A stretch of DNA of 64,000 nt from Solen grandis (lineage: Eukaryota > Mollusca > Bivalvia > Adapedonta > Solenidae), in NCBI GenBank assembly GCA_021229015.1, contig CM037788.1:43382696-43446695 (forward strand), in the 5' to 3' direction. Numbering within the stretch: position 1 is the first letter of the stretch; every line of letters begins with the position of its first letter. Positions 50,627-61,141 of the stretch are shown here, piece after piece. Made by a program: the position numbers and the translations under genes. The notes beneath the pieces are model-generated. The model had not been told where the DNA came from and ran no database searches. It saw only the letters and a list, made by a program, of their open reading frames with translations.

Positions 50627-52067
50627 GGAAAACCGATTCTCGTCTGACTCCTCGTCTCATCAGAGAGAGGATTGTCAGTACGAGGTTCGGAATGAGCGCT
50701 GGATCGGCGCGAGGTGGAAGAAAGAGGCACGTCCTCAGCAAATAAGGAGTCCTCCTCCGGAGCATGAAGGGAGATTTCATCCTCCAATTGTCCACTCGTA
50801 GCAGTCCCACTAGTAGGGGGATTGCGAGTCGAGGGAGGAGACCCAGCCTCAGGGCGCGAAGGGGGAGCATCCTGAGGGGGAAAGCCCATGAAAGGAAATG
50901 GAGGGAAAAAGGGCCACATAGGGGGCTGTGTGGAAGAAGAGCCCTGTGGACCCGAGGAGGGAGGAGACTGAAGGAATAGTCTATGATCAAGGGTCTCTGG
51001 TGGCAGAGAAACCCGATCCCTCCTAGAAGAAGAAGGTTCACCCGGAATGACGGGGGAGGAGGCAGAGCTGAACTGCCTGGCGTATTCCCCCATCATGTGG
51101 GACCACCATGTGGAAGGGTCAAAGGTCTGGGGTTGCGCTGAGACATCCGCACTTTGAACCCTCGAAGACGTGGTGGAGCGTAAAGGTGACCGGTCCCGAG
51201 TAGCAGAGCTAGGGGACCGGTGACCGGAAAGACCCGGGGAACGGTTGTGGGACCGTTTCTTGGGCACCCTTGAACGTGGAAGAGGAGGTGGCCGAAGCGG
51301 AGAAACCGCAGGGCTGCCTGATGAAAAACTCGAATCCGAATTCTCGGACAAAATCGGCGAAGACCGGCGACCCACACGTCTAGCGTGATGGGCCGACCTG
51401 GCCGTCGATTTGTGCAGATCTCTCGCCGATGACCGGTGATGACCGGTCTTGGGTCTCTGAGACCGATGTTGACCGGTGCCGGTGAATGAGACCGGTGCCC
51501 GGTGAATGATGACCGGTGACCGGTGCCTGTTGACCGGTGACCGGTGCCCGGTGGGCGGTAGGTCGGTGACCGGTGCCCGGTGACCGGTGACCGGTGGTCG
51601 GTGACCGGTGACCGGTCCTGACCGGTGACCGGTCCCTGGCAGTTATACCCGGTGACCGGTCCCGTGAGGTGGCGTGGCTAGACCTGACCGGCCTACTTGA
51701 CCGGTCATGCCCGGTGACCGGTGACCGGTCGGAGTGGTCTCCTTGACTGCTCCCCTGGGGCTGACACAAGGAGAGCCGGGAAGGGAGCCAGGAGATGAAG
51801 GCGGCCTCTCCGGAGAGGGGCGGGAAGCCTTCTTCCTAGGGGGGGGGGGACTCCGACCCCCAACCCGGAGAAGGAGGAGGAAGATGAGGCCTTCCTTTTC
51901 CGGGAAGAGTAAGACCGACGGGAGGAGGCTTTCTTCCATATCTCGTCTGTCCACGAAGCGCAAACGGTGCAAGTGTCGACCCTAGAGCATCCTGAACATG
52001 ATAGGCAGGACTGATGGGAATCCCAGGACGCCTTAACATGTCCGCAGGAACCCCGGGACTGCGACAT
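50627..52067 (-). pseudogene. DIRS ORF1 (gag-like), broken into three frames
   Basis: Starts with an ATG at 52,067. The N-terminal part has Cys/His knuckles (SCGHVKASWDSHQSC, CSGCSRVDTCTVC) as in other DIRS ORF1 proteins, then a Ser/Arg tract. The frame changes near the poly-C run (plus-strand poly-G at 51,841-51,849), again within the ACCGGTG repeat region (51,430-51,735), and again near 50,650-50,665 where it meets the RT frame. A homopolymer error in assembly could explain the first break. Confidence 0.7.
51430..51735. repeat. ACCGGTG tandem repeat inside DIRS ORF1
   Basis: Irregular tandem GGTGACCGGTGACCGGTGCC units. On the coding strand they encode repeated RSPVTGH / RSPGTGHR motifs. 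ACCGGT itself is palindromic. Confidence 0.88.
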
Positions 52068-52395
52068 ATTAAATAGCTATACAAAAGAACAATGTATGCA
52101 AAATAAAAGACGGGAAGACCGAAGAAAACCCGTAAAAGGAAAAATCTCGAACGAGACAACAGTATATACAAAATCAATAATAATAAACCAGTGTCACGGG
52201 AGCCGAAGCACGGAAACCCGTGACACAAGGCAAAAGGTCCCGATACGGGACGGAAATAGGGAATTCTACACGAAAATAGAATAAAACTAAGAGAACAATA
52301 TAAACAACACAGCCGAGGCTATGAAAAGATAAGAAAGGAGAGCTGTAGCGCACAGAAGCTATCAAGAAAGGGACACACAAGGTAACCCACTGAAA

Positions 52396-52534
52396 CTCGA
52401 TGGCTTCCAAAACACAATTGGAGAACGGGGGTTACACTTCCGGTAACTAGGGGGTTTAGGGAATGGTTTATTTTGCGGACTCTGTTTTGGAAGCTGTGCA
52501 CAAATAGACACATACCTGAAGTAATAACAGGTAA
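52396..52534 (-). repeat. DIRS right inverted terminal repeat
   Basis: Reverse complement of the left repeat. The unique outer tip (GTATTTATGCTATTAAAA) follows to 52,553. Confidence 0.9.
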
Positions 52535-53061
52535 CGTATTTATGCTATTAAAACACGCTTGAGTAAACTGATTGGTGATCCGCTTTTCATTGCGGTTAAT
52601 ATGAAGAGAATGAAAAATCGGGAACCAAGCAAAAACACAAGTTTATTATGCGGTGCCAATTATGAAAAATAAGGCGTCATAACCTTTCGCCATTTCAATT
52701 TTTTTGGAGCCAGATTTTTTTTCTGGCGCCATTGGCGACAATGGCGATGGCCAGCGGGAACCCTGGACTATTATAACTCATATATTCTACAGAGTCTGCA
52801 TGACAAAAAAAATCCATTATGACACATTTACTTAACTTTGCAATGCAGGCTGTGTGAGAATCTGCACTACTAGTGTATAAGCAAACATAGGAGACCCTGA
52901 TCAAACAGGCCTTTCCAGGATCTGTCTGATTTGGGACTGTACTTTTTGCAAATGCATAAAAATAAGTCTATAATCAAGAAGTAAAGGGTTAAGTTTACAT
53001 CTGAAATCTAAGTTCATATTTGGCCAAGAAGATTTTTCAAATTTGTACTATAAACATATTA

Positions 53062-53420
53062 GGAAAACAGGCTATGCCCCCTGGCAGCCACATTTTTCAA
53101 AGAATCAAAATAATTTGAACAATCTTGGTAGAGAGTGACCCAAGGAACACCTGTGCCAATTAACTTTGAAATCTGGCCAGTAGATTTGATGGAGACGATT
53201 TTCAATATTTTCATATTTTTTTCTTTCGGTTGCCATGGCAACCAGAAACCATTCCTGCATGGAATGAAATAATTTAAACAACTTTGATAGGGCATCACCC
53301 AAGGAACATTCCTGTAAAGTTTCATCAAAATTGGTTGAAGCCGGACGCACGCACGCATGCCGGACAAAAGGCGATCACAATAGCTCACCATGAGCACGTT
53401 CTGCTCAGGTGAGCTAAAAA
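53062..53420 (+). mobile_element. Family A element, copy 6 (5' truncated)
   Basis: The 3' hairpin (GCTCACCATGAGCACGTTCTGCTCAGGTGAGCT split by one mismatch) and one copy-1-type monomer are present. The ACAAGAG start is missing. Confidence 0.6.
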
Positions 53421-53424
53421 GGAA

Positions 53425-54950
53425 AGTTCATTGAAGATTATGCTGCTAGAACCTTCAAATTGGTAGAGATATGTCTGCCAGTATCAACTCTTGGGACCTA
53501 TAGACAAAACTGCTATTTCACACAATGTGAAGACTTTCATTATGAATAGATTTATATCTATTTTTCTTCCATGGCTTCCCCAGGCATAGCAGACTGATTT
53601 AACCCTTAACCACTGAGAAGGATTAGTATAAATTGTAAGAACTTGTTTCCCAATCTGCAGAGAAAAACTAAAGCTATCATTAAAGGTGATTATTATCATG
53701 GCATTTCACCTTGTCTTCAAGTAATATGATTGTAGGATGATATAGAAAGCAGGGATATAAAAAGTGTTACTAAATATCATATTCTTAAAAATACTGAATT
53801 TGTTTATACCGTAGCACATGTAAAAGAAAAACACTATTCTAAATTCTGACAACTGAAGACATTTCATGAAACAGAAAGCAAAAAAGTAACTGTGTTTCCA
53901 ATCAACAAACTGTCCATAAATTACGAAAGAGAATATTTTTCTTGAGTAATGAATCTATTTCAAGCAGATCCGAAAATTCAGACTGCCACTGAACAAACAG
54001 AACAATGCACTCAGCGACATTTTTCCAACGAAATCACATCCTGGTACAGATTTGTGTTTTAATCTCTGCATAAAATCAACATCTGTTGCTTTCAAAAGAT
54101 ATATTTTTACGCAATGTACTCATTCCCCTGTTCTTCCAGCTGACACATTCCAATAACTCAAGCTGCTGGCCAGCTCTGGTTTAATCAATTTATTGTACCT
54201 ACACCGTTGCATACCTGTCAATTTTACCTTTAATCTCTTTTGAAGTCAACCACGTTATTTTTATTTTGTTAAGAATCCTGCAGCTTTTTTCCATTCTGGT
54301 CATTTAATTGGTCCTGGATTGTCTTTCTTGGTGTTAAACAGTGCTTAAGTTGAAGCTGTGAGTTCTCTACCAGCTGACTGTTTTTCACTTCAGCAGATTT
54401 TAACAGAAAATGTTTAAACCCAAGAGCCTGTAGTAAATCTATGTTTTTCTTATTAAAGTATTATCATTAAGTGCTTTTTATTTTAAGGCTGTATTTGGGT
54501 TCAAAATCTATGATACTGCATTACATAAAATAGCATTGAAACCACATGACAACAATTAAACAACATAGATTCAAGCTAAAAGATTCAAGGTCTATGTTTT
54601 GACCTTGGGGTTTTATGGAACATGTTGGAAAAGAATCCACACTGCATATCTAAAGACTGTGAAACTTGATGAAGAACCTGAAAGAATTGTAATTTTTTAC
54701 AAGCTACAAATTTTTCATGCTACTCACCTTACAGTTCAGTTTCAAAACCTAAGGTCACCAACATGGCGCGGGGTCAAGTATAAAGGTCATCATCTGGAAC
54801 AAACAAAAAGGAAGCAATCAAGTCAAGCTGGAGTCATATACTTGAAAGATGAAATAATATTAAGGTTATGCATGAAAGCCAAGTTTTATTTGGAATTTCT
54901 AAAGATCAAATGCAGTTCAATTTCAATGCAGATCAAGGTCATGTGCACTA
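53425..54950. other. No gene seen
   Basis: AT-rich unique-looking sequence. No exon, RNA gene or repeat recognised. Confidence 0.45.
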
Positions 54951-54954
54951 AACT

Positions 54955-55134
54955 CTAATTTTTCATACTCATACATTTTTGAGGTGTAAGCAAACTGAGC
55001 AGACTCCTGTTTGTTCATACAATATTGTAGCTCAGATTTTACACTCGAGTCTGCATGGCAAAGAAAATTTAATTTAACTTCGTTCAAATTCATCAAGTCA
55101 TAAATTTTTACATGAATATTCATAAGTTAAAGGG
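54955..55134 (+). mobile_element. TTAA MITE, family C (left end decayed)
   Basis: The right end AAGTTAAAGGG precedes TTAA at 55,135-55,138. The body has GCAAACTGAGCAGACTCC and CTGCATGGCAAAGAAAA typical of the family. Confidence 0.55.
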
Positions 55135-55388
55135 TTAAGGTCACAACAACTTGAGACTTTATCTAAAATGTCAATAAACTTTGGATCGCCTTTTCATTTG
55201 CTAACAACTTTATTTATTTGCTTACAAGTACAAACACTGACAAACATGAGGTACTAAGGAAAATTGCAAAGAAAAAAATACTTTAATGTGTATCTAACAG
55301 GAAATATTGAAATTAAGTTTTTTGGCTTTCAACTATAATAATGTTCTATACTCCCTGACCTAAGGACACTGACACCTTAAGTTCATTT

Positions 55389-56480
55389 AACAAGAGGGCC
55401 AAGAAGGCCCTGAATCGCTCACCTGAGAAACATTGCCCTCAATACCAATTATTGCATTACGAGTAATAGTGAATATATAATCTATGCAGAAGTACAGCAA
55501 GATCATCTAAATTCAACACAAAAACTGTACCTGCCATCCAAACTTTGAAGGTCATTGCTCTAATAAGTCTATATAAAATCAAGTGACCCCTAGGATGGAG
55601 CCAATTTTGACCCAAGGGCCATGATTTGATCATAATTGGAAGACATTCACTAGGCCATGTTACTCACCAAATATCTAAACTCTAGGCCTTGTGGTTTCTA
55701 AGAAGAAGATTTTTCTAAATTTTTCCTAAATAAGTCTATGTAAAATCAAGTGACCCCTGGGGTGTGGCAAATTTGACCCCTTGGCCATGGTTTGAACAAA
55801 CTTGATTGAGGTCTATTAGGCCATGTTACACACCAAATATCTAAACTCCAGGCCTTGTGGTTTCTGACAAGAAATTTTTTCTAGTTTTTCTTATATAAGT
55901 CTATGTAAAATCAAGGGACCCCTGGGGCAGGGCCAATTTCGACCCCAAGGTCATGATTTGAACAAACTTGGTAATGACCCATAAGACAATGCCACACACC
56001 AAATATCTAAACTCCAGGCCTTGTGGTTTCTGAAAAAAAGATTTTTCTAGTTTTTCTTATACATGTCTAAAATCAAGTGACCCCTGGGGCGGGGCTAATT
56101 TTGACCCCAGGGTCATGATTTGAACAAACTTGGTTATGGTCCATGAGACAATGCCACACACCAAATATCTAAGCTCTTGGCCTTGCAGTTTTGGAGAAGA
56201 AAATTTTTAAAGATTTTACTTTTAAAATCTATTTTTAGCTTTTAGCTCCTGTGACCCAGATATGCAATGGACCGGAACCATTTAAACAACTTTGGTAGAG
56301 ATTCATGCAAGGTATATCCAAGCCTGAATTTTCATCAAATTTGGCCCTGTAGTTTCGGAGGAGATGTCATTTGAAATAATTGTTGACGCCGGAAGACGGA
56401 TGCCGGACACCGGACGGACGCCTGACAGCCATTGATCCTAAAAGTTCACATGAGCACTAGGTGCTCAGGTGAGCTAAAAA
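55389..56480 (+). mobile_element. Family A element, copy 7
   Basis: Starts AACAAGAGGGCCAAGAAGGCCC and ends GTGCTCAGGTGAGCTAAAAA. The core monomers, about 160 bp each, are marked by CAAGTGACCCCTGGGG and CCATGATTTGAAC at about 55,575, 55,745, 55,912 and 56,078. Confidence 0.7.
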
Positions 56481-56484
56481 GCCA

Positions 56485-57284
56485 CTGTGGCTAATTTGAG
56501 AAAAAAAGTTTGTTTTCTTATATAGTTTTTCATACATACGTAAATAAAACACGAAATTAAAAAATGAAATGGAGAGACAATTTGGACGCAAAGAGAATGG
56601 GCTAAATAAACAAAGCAAGATTGAAAAAGACTATTGCCTATTGTAACAGAATGTATACCATCATAAAACAATTGCAAATGGGGTGTCACTTAATCAACTA
56701 ATTCACAGCTATTTCACCACAGTGAAACTCTAGGAGACAATAATTACCTTCACTGACCAAAAACCAACGGTTCTAATTTGAACACTAACATTATAATGTA
56801 ATACAAACTGTGCTTAATTGCACAACTGGCCATCAAATAATTATAGTAATGGAGCCATAAAAATTCTATGTCTCAAAATTCCTTCTGATGAAATGTGTTG
56901 TTCTTCGAGCAACGTTCCCCCATTTGACAAACCCGCACAATTCTACCATTTTGTTTGTGAAGTTTGCCTGTTAATCAAACCAAGATGTTACAGGATGTAG
57001 TGCATAGGCTGATATCATGGGGAAGATTTTCATCTGATCACCAAGTTTAGACCTAGATGAAACTGTTAATTCTCAAAAACGTCATCAAAGTACCTTGAAC
57101 GGGGAAGATTGAACATACTGTCAAATCACATCTGAAGATTTGATCTGAGCTTACAAAACTTGACAAATCAAATATTCTAAAGTGTACAAAATTCATCAAG
57201 TTCCTGTAAACTTCACAAGTGTGTGATCAAACATTAAACAAATTATCCTTTTTCAATCTTATCTTTATACATTGAAGAAAATTC
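56485..57284. other. No gene seen
   Basis: AT-rich sequence between a family A element and the TRIM, nothing recognised. Confidence 0.45.
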
Positions 57285-57288
57285 AAAT

Positions 57289-57429
57289 TGTAGTAGAGGT
57301 ATAAAATGGCGCTTGTACTATCTTGCCATAGAGCTAGCTTTTGTGGCGACGTGGTAGAGTGTCCGATTTGCATACCGAGGGTCCCGAGTTCGATACCAGC
57401 GCGGGGCAGTAGGATTTTACTTGGTTACA
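57289..57429 (+). repeat. TRIM 5' LTR
   Basis: 141 bp, starts TG and ends CA. Contains the tRNA-like unit at 57,344-57,397. Differs from the 3' LTR at one position near its start (GGCGCTTG against GGTGCTTG). Confidence 0.88.
57344..57397 (+). promoter_or_regulatory. tRNA-like RNA polymerase III A and B boxes in the TRIM LTR
   Basis: TGGCGACGTGG (57,344-57,354) fits the A box at 10 of 11 positions. AGTTCGATACC (57,387-57,397) fits the B box at 10 of 11. Spacing of 32 bases is that of a tRNA gene. The segment between holds TTTGCAT as in a tRNA-Ala(TGC) anticodon loop. The same unit is at 57,600-57,653 in the 3' LTR. Confidence 0.7.
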
Positions 57430-57544
57430 TTTGGCGCCCAACGTAAATAACTCACAGTTGTAGAAGGGATGGCACCCTTAGAAAGTCCCACAGACGTTCA
57501 TACTCCAGGAATCTGAGGACAGATTCTTGAAAGGAGGGGGTGTA

Positions 57545-57685
57545 TGTAGTAGAGGTATAAAATGGTGCTTGTACTATCTTGCCATAGAGCTAGCTTTTGT
57601 GGCGACGTGGTAGAGTGTCCGATTTGCATACCGAGGGTCCCGAGTTCGATACCAGCGCGGGGCAGTAGGATTTTACTTGGTTACA
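57545..57685 (+). repeat. TRIM 3' LTR
   Basis: 141 bp, same as the 5' LTR except one base. The purine tract ends 4 bases before it (TGTA between). Confidence 0.88.
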
Positions 57686-57927
57686 AAATTAAAATCATTA
57701 AATTATTCTTAATTAAATTTCAATTATTTAAATGATATTACTCACCTTTAAAAAACAAACATGATACAATTTCAATAAACATCCCAAAAATTATAATGAA
57801 ATAAAAATTTCTGAATAAAATATTTTTGAATAGTTATTGATTCTGAATAAAATATTTATTAATGGTTTATAAATTACTGTAATTGCAGACAAAATATCTA
57901 ATTTTGTTCAACAGAAGGATATCAATA

Positions 57928-58095
57928 AAGTCATTAAGGTAAAGTCCCTGTAATGGTTCAGCTACATTTTGGACCTCATTGCCTTTCACCTAGATAACCA
58001 AGGTTTCCTAATGTTTCATTAGGGTACCTTGGTTATCTTGGTAGAGGTTAAGTGGTTCAAGACATAGTGGGACCATTACAGGGACTTTAACTTAA
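57928..58095. repeat. Imperfect palindrome, probable MITE
   Basis: TTAAGGTAAAGTCCCTGTAATGG on the left mirrors CCATTACAGGGACTTTAACTTAA on the right, around a core with AACCAAGGTTTCC / GGTACCTTGGTTATC. A short inverted-repeat element of about 165 bp. Confidence 0.55.
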
Positions 58096-58124
58096 GCAGA
58101 CATTTTGTTATTGTGAAAAAACAG

Positions 58125-59274
58125 ATAACCCTTTACCTTGTGAATATTCATGTGCAAATTTATGAATTGATGATTATAATTAACTGAACTGAAAAACAAG
58201 AGGGCCATGATGGCACTGAATCACTCACCTGAGAAATATTGCCTTCATTGCTAATTATTGTATTATGAGTCATACTGAATACATGATCCATGCAGAAGTA
58301 CAGCAAGATCATCTAAATTCCACCCAAAAACTGTACCTGTCATCCAAATTTTGAAGGTCAGAGGTCCAATAAGTATATAAAGTCAAGTGACCCAAAGGGT
58401 GGGGCCAAATTTAACCCCTGGGCCATGATTTAAACAAACTTGATAGAAGTCTACTAGGCCATTTTACACACCAAAAATCTAAACTCTAGGCCTTGTGATT
58501 CCTGACAAGAAGTTTTTCCAATGTAAGTCTATGTAAAATCAAGTGACCCCTGAGGCAGGGTCAATTTTGACCCCAGGGCAATGACTTGAACAAACTTGGT
58601 AGAGATCTACTAGGCCATGTTTAACATCAAATATCTAAACTCCTGGCCTTGTGGTTTCTGACAAGAAGACTTTTCTAGTTTTTCCTATGTAAGTCTATGT
58701 AAAATCAAGAGACCCCTAGGGCAGGGCCAATTTTAATCTCAGGGCCATGATTTGAACACCCTTGGTAGGAGTCCATAAGACAATGCCACACACCAAATGT
58801 CTAAGCTCTAGGCCCTGCAGTTTCGAAGAAGAAGGTTTTTGAAGATTTCACTTTAAAAATCTTTTTTTAGCTCCTGTGTCCCAGATATGCCACAGACTGG
58901 AACCATTTGAACAACTTTGGTAGAGCTTCATGCAAGAAACATCACAGGAAATTTTTATCCAATTTGGCCCAGAGGTTTAGGAAATGTTGTTTATAGAAAG
59001 TTGTTGATGCAGGACGCAAGCACGCACGCTGGACATAAGAGGATCACAATAGCTCACCATGAGCACGTTGTGCTCAGGTGAGCTAAAAATATATATAATA
59101 TGGAACAATGGATTTTTTCCTTTGTCCTGCAGAGTCAGTGTAGAATCTGAGCTACAATATTAAATGCACAAACAGAGGAGACCCTGATCAGAAATGTAGC
59201 TCTTTCCTGGAGCTGTCTGATCTGGGTCTGCTCTGTTAGCCAATGTGCAAAAATGCGTCTGTATGAGGTAAAAT
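58125..59274 (+). mobile_element. TTAA MITE, family C, split by a family A element
   Basis: Left part 58,125-58,194 (CCCTTTACCTTGTGAATATTC), right part 59,090-59,274 (CAATGGATTTTTTCC, palindrome around AGCTGTCTGATCTGGG, end GAGGTAAAATG then TTAA). Confidence 0.65.
58195..59089 (+). mobile_element. Family A element, copy 8, inserted in a TTAA MITE
   Basis: Same monomer type as copy 7. The surrounding MITE (left part 58,125-58,194, right part from 59,090) is also present uninterrupted at 19,694 and 38,708. This marks the element's borders as AACAAG..GCTAAAAA with no clear target duplication. Confidence 0.7.
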
Positions 59275-59279
59275 GTTAA

Positions 59280-61140
59280 TTAAATTCTTCACTGAAGCAG
59301 GTGGAATCCTGAAACGAACAAGTTGAACCACCGAAAATAATTTTGATCAAAGCAAGAATGCCAATCCATTTGAAGAGTCTTAAAATGCAATCCCTTGAAT
59401 AAAGGATCATTTAAAACCACAGGTTTCAACCCATTCAGCTATTGTTTATACATTACACCAGCTAATGAAACCCTGTTATTGGCATATGGTCCGTAATTAG
59501 GCTACATGATATATCGTTATGGGCCGCTAATTATAGAGCCAACCTGGTGTTGGGGAATTCAACAGCCGATCTTTACTGGACCAAAATCACATTCAATTAT
59601 TTGAGATGCTAAAAAATGAAACATGAATAACAAATGATAGGAATCAAGTAATTCAGCAATCATATCTCAAAAAAGAAAAAAAATCAGATCCAATGTGCTT
59701 TTTTCTCAAGGTCATAGGTCAATAATTAGAGTGAGGTGGAAACTCTAAATAGTTCACTGATGTCATATGAGAAAGCACTGTTACAGGCACCAACAGTCGT
59801 CCGAATTCCAATACAGCAAATTATTAAATCATTAATGTAGACAGTTTCTCTGTTTTAGACTTAAAGTATGCCAGAATCAATTGAAAGCTTAAAACATCAT
59901 CTGATTAATTGAAACTAAATGTATGATGGCTACTGTCTTTTATTAATAGAAATTAAATTGAAAACTTGCACAGGCATTACATAATAATTATACATATGGT
60001 TATTGCTAATTAATGCATGTGTGTTTAGGTGAAAGATAACCTGATATTTAACTCTGGCTTTAGTAAAATGATAGACCTTATATTATATTGTAATTACTTT
60101 TACACAAGCAATCTTTCAGCATAGCTGTCTAAACTTCATTTTTGACCTACTTAATACCGATGACAAAAGACTAAAGTTTCTTAAAAATTTGGTTCGTCTT
60201 ATCAAAACATTTCTCAAAGATGTACACTGAAACCTGTTTCGGGCCAAACATTATAAATTACCTACTCTGTAGTACATGTATATAATAGTCAGTTTGATAG
60301 ACAGTTATAGTCTGTTTATTACAATAAAGTGGAGGTTCTCATTTATGTTTCTTGACGAAATGCTTCACAAACAATAATTCATACATCATAAATTTTTACA
60401 TCTCTACATTCTCCATCAATTTGTTCATTGTTTGTTTATTGGATTTAAAGTCTAACCAACAATATTTCAGTCATTCGGAGACAATTCTGTCAATTTAAAC
60501 CCTATCAAAGACGCATATCTTACTTTATGTCTTTTTTTAAAATATGTTTCTTATTATTCCTTTCTTTTTTTTTCTTTTGTGTTACCAGCCTACATGAACA
60601 TAATAAATTAGTATCTTACCATTACATGGCTCATTGTTATCATTTACATGGTGCAATAAAAGAAAGAAATCAGCATGCGCAGCCTTGACAAGATATGACA
60701 GTTTTCGTACTCATCTCACAACTGAATCGTGGGACATTACAATAACAATAACGAGATACATATGGACGTCTGCTAATTGAGACATTTACTGATATTGTTC
60801 CAGCCACCAGATTCATCACATGATCTCTCCTCTAAAAACTTGTGACAAGTTTACGACATTCCCCACTTTTCGGCTGGTAACAGAATGGCAAAATGATTTA
60901 ACAAATCACGAAATCCAACATTGGTTTGATTAAGAGGAAAATAACTATTTGTTAAATAGTAATGCTTTCTTTTTAACCTTGACCTACATTATGAAAAGTA
61001 TATCAATGATTCAATACATTACATTGACCAAGGTTAATCATTTTGTATTAAGCATATTATAGAGATCAAGAGCTTGGTACAAAAGCGATAGATAAGTGAC
61101 AGGTATTAATAGTAAACATCATTTTTTGTTTACCACATGT
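59280..61140. other. Low-repeat region, possible conserved noncoding DNA
   Basis: About 1.9 kb free of recognised repeats. 59,440-59,600 has a denser, non-AT-monotone composition with CCGTAATTAGGC and GCTAATTATAG (homeodomain-type cores) and ATTGTTTATAC (Fox-type). Regulatory function is only a guess. Confidence 0.3.
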
Positions 61141-61141
61141 T

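Larger units (their letters stand above)
46260..52553 (-). mobile_element. DIRS-type tyrosine-recombinase retrotransposon, nearly complete
   Basis: A 6.3-kb element read on the minus strand: ORF1 (gag-like), RT-RNase H, then tyrosine recombinase. Inverted terminal repeats of about 137 bp (46,303-46,439 and 52,396-52,534) are almost identical. The outermost 45-60 bp of each end differ from each other, but both are found side by side in an internal complementary region at 46,480-46,576. That arrangement is the hallmark of DIRS1-type elements. No target duplication is visible; AAA is shared by both tips. ORF1 has lost frame, while RT and recombinase are open. Confidence 0.93.
45453..52765. mobile_element. 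hAT-like MITE interrupted by a DIRS element
   Basis: Inverted ends CAGGGTTCACCCTGGC (45,453) and GCCAGCGGGAACCCTG (to 52,765), flanked by the exact direct repeat GACTAT (45,447-45,452 and 52,766-52,771). The body remnants are rich in GCGCC and GAGCCA modules. hAT duplications are usually 8 bp, so the class is tentative. Confidence 0.55.
45391..52988 (+). mobile_element. TTAA MITE, family C, split by a hAT-like element carrying a DIRS
   Basis: Left remnant 45,391-45,452 after TTAA at 45,387. Right remnant 52,766-52,988 ends AGTAAAGGG before TTAA at 52,989. Joined, the remnants match the other copies (GCAAACATAGGAGACCCTGA region). Confidence 0.6.
57289..57685 (+). mobile_element. TRIM (miniature LTR retrotransposon) with tRNA-like LTRs
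   Basis: A 397-bp element with two 141-bp LTRs (TGTAGTAG..GGTTACA) that differ at one base by my reading, flanked by the direct repeat AAAT (57,285-57,288 and 57,686-57,689). After the 5' LTR comes TGGCGCCCAACGT (57,432-57,444), the complement of the 3' end of tRNA-Lys(CTT) and thus a primer-binding site. Before the 3' LTR is the purine tract GAAAGGAGGGGG (57,529-57,540). The 115-bp interior has no coding potential. All diagnostic parts of a TRIM are present. The near-identity of the LTRs suggests a recent insertion. Confidence 0.88.

Noticed and set aside
57344..57415. Functional tRNA-Ala gene
   Set aside because: A and B boxes are present, but there is no pairing acceptor stem and the unit lies inside an LTR repeated 256 bp further on.
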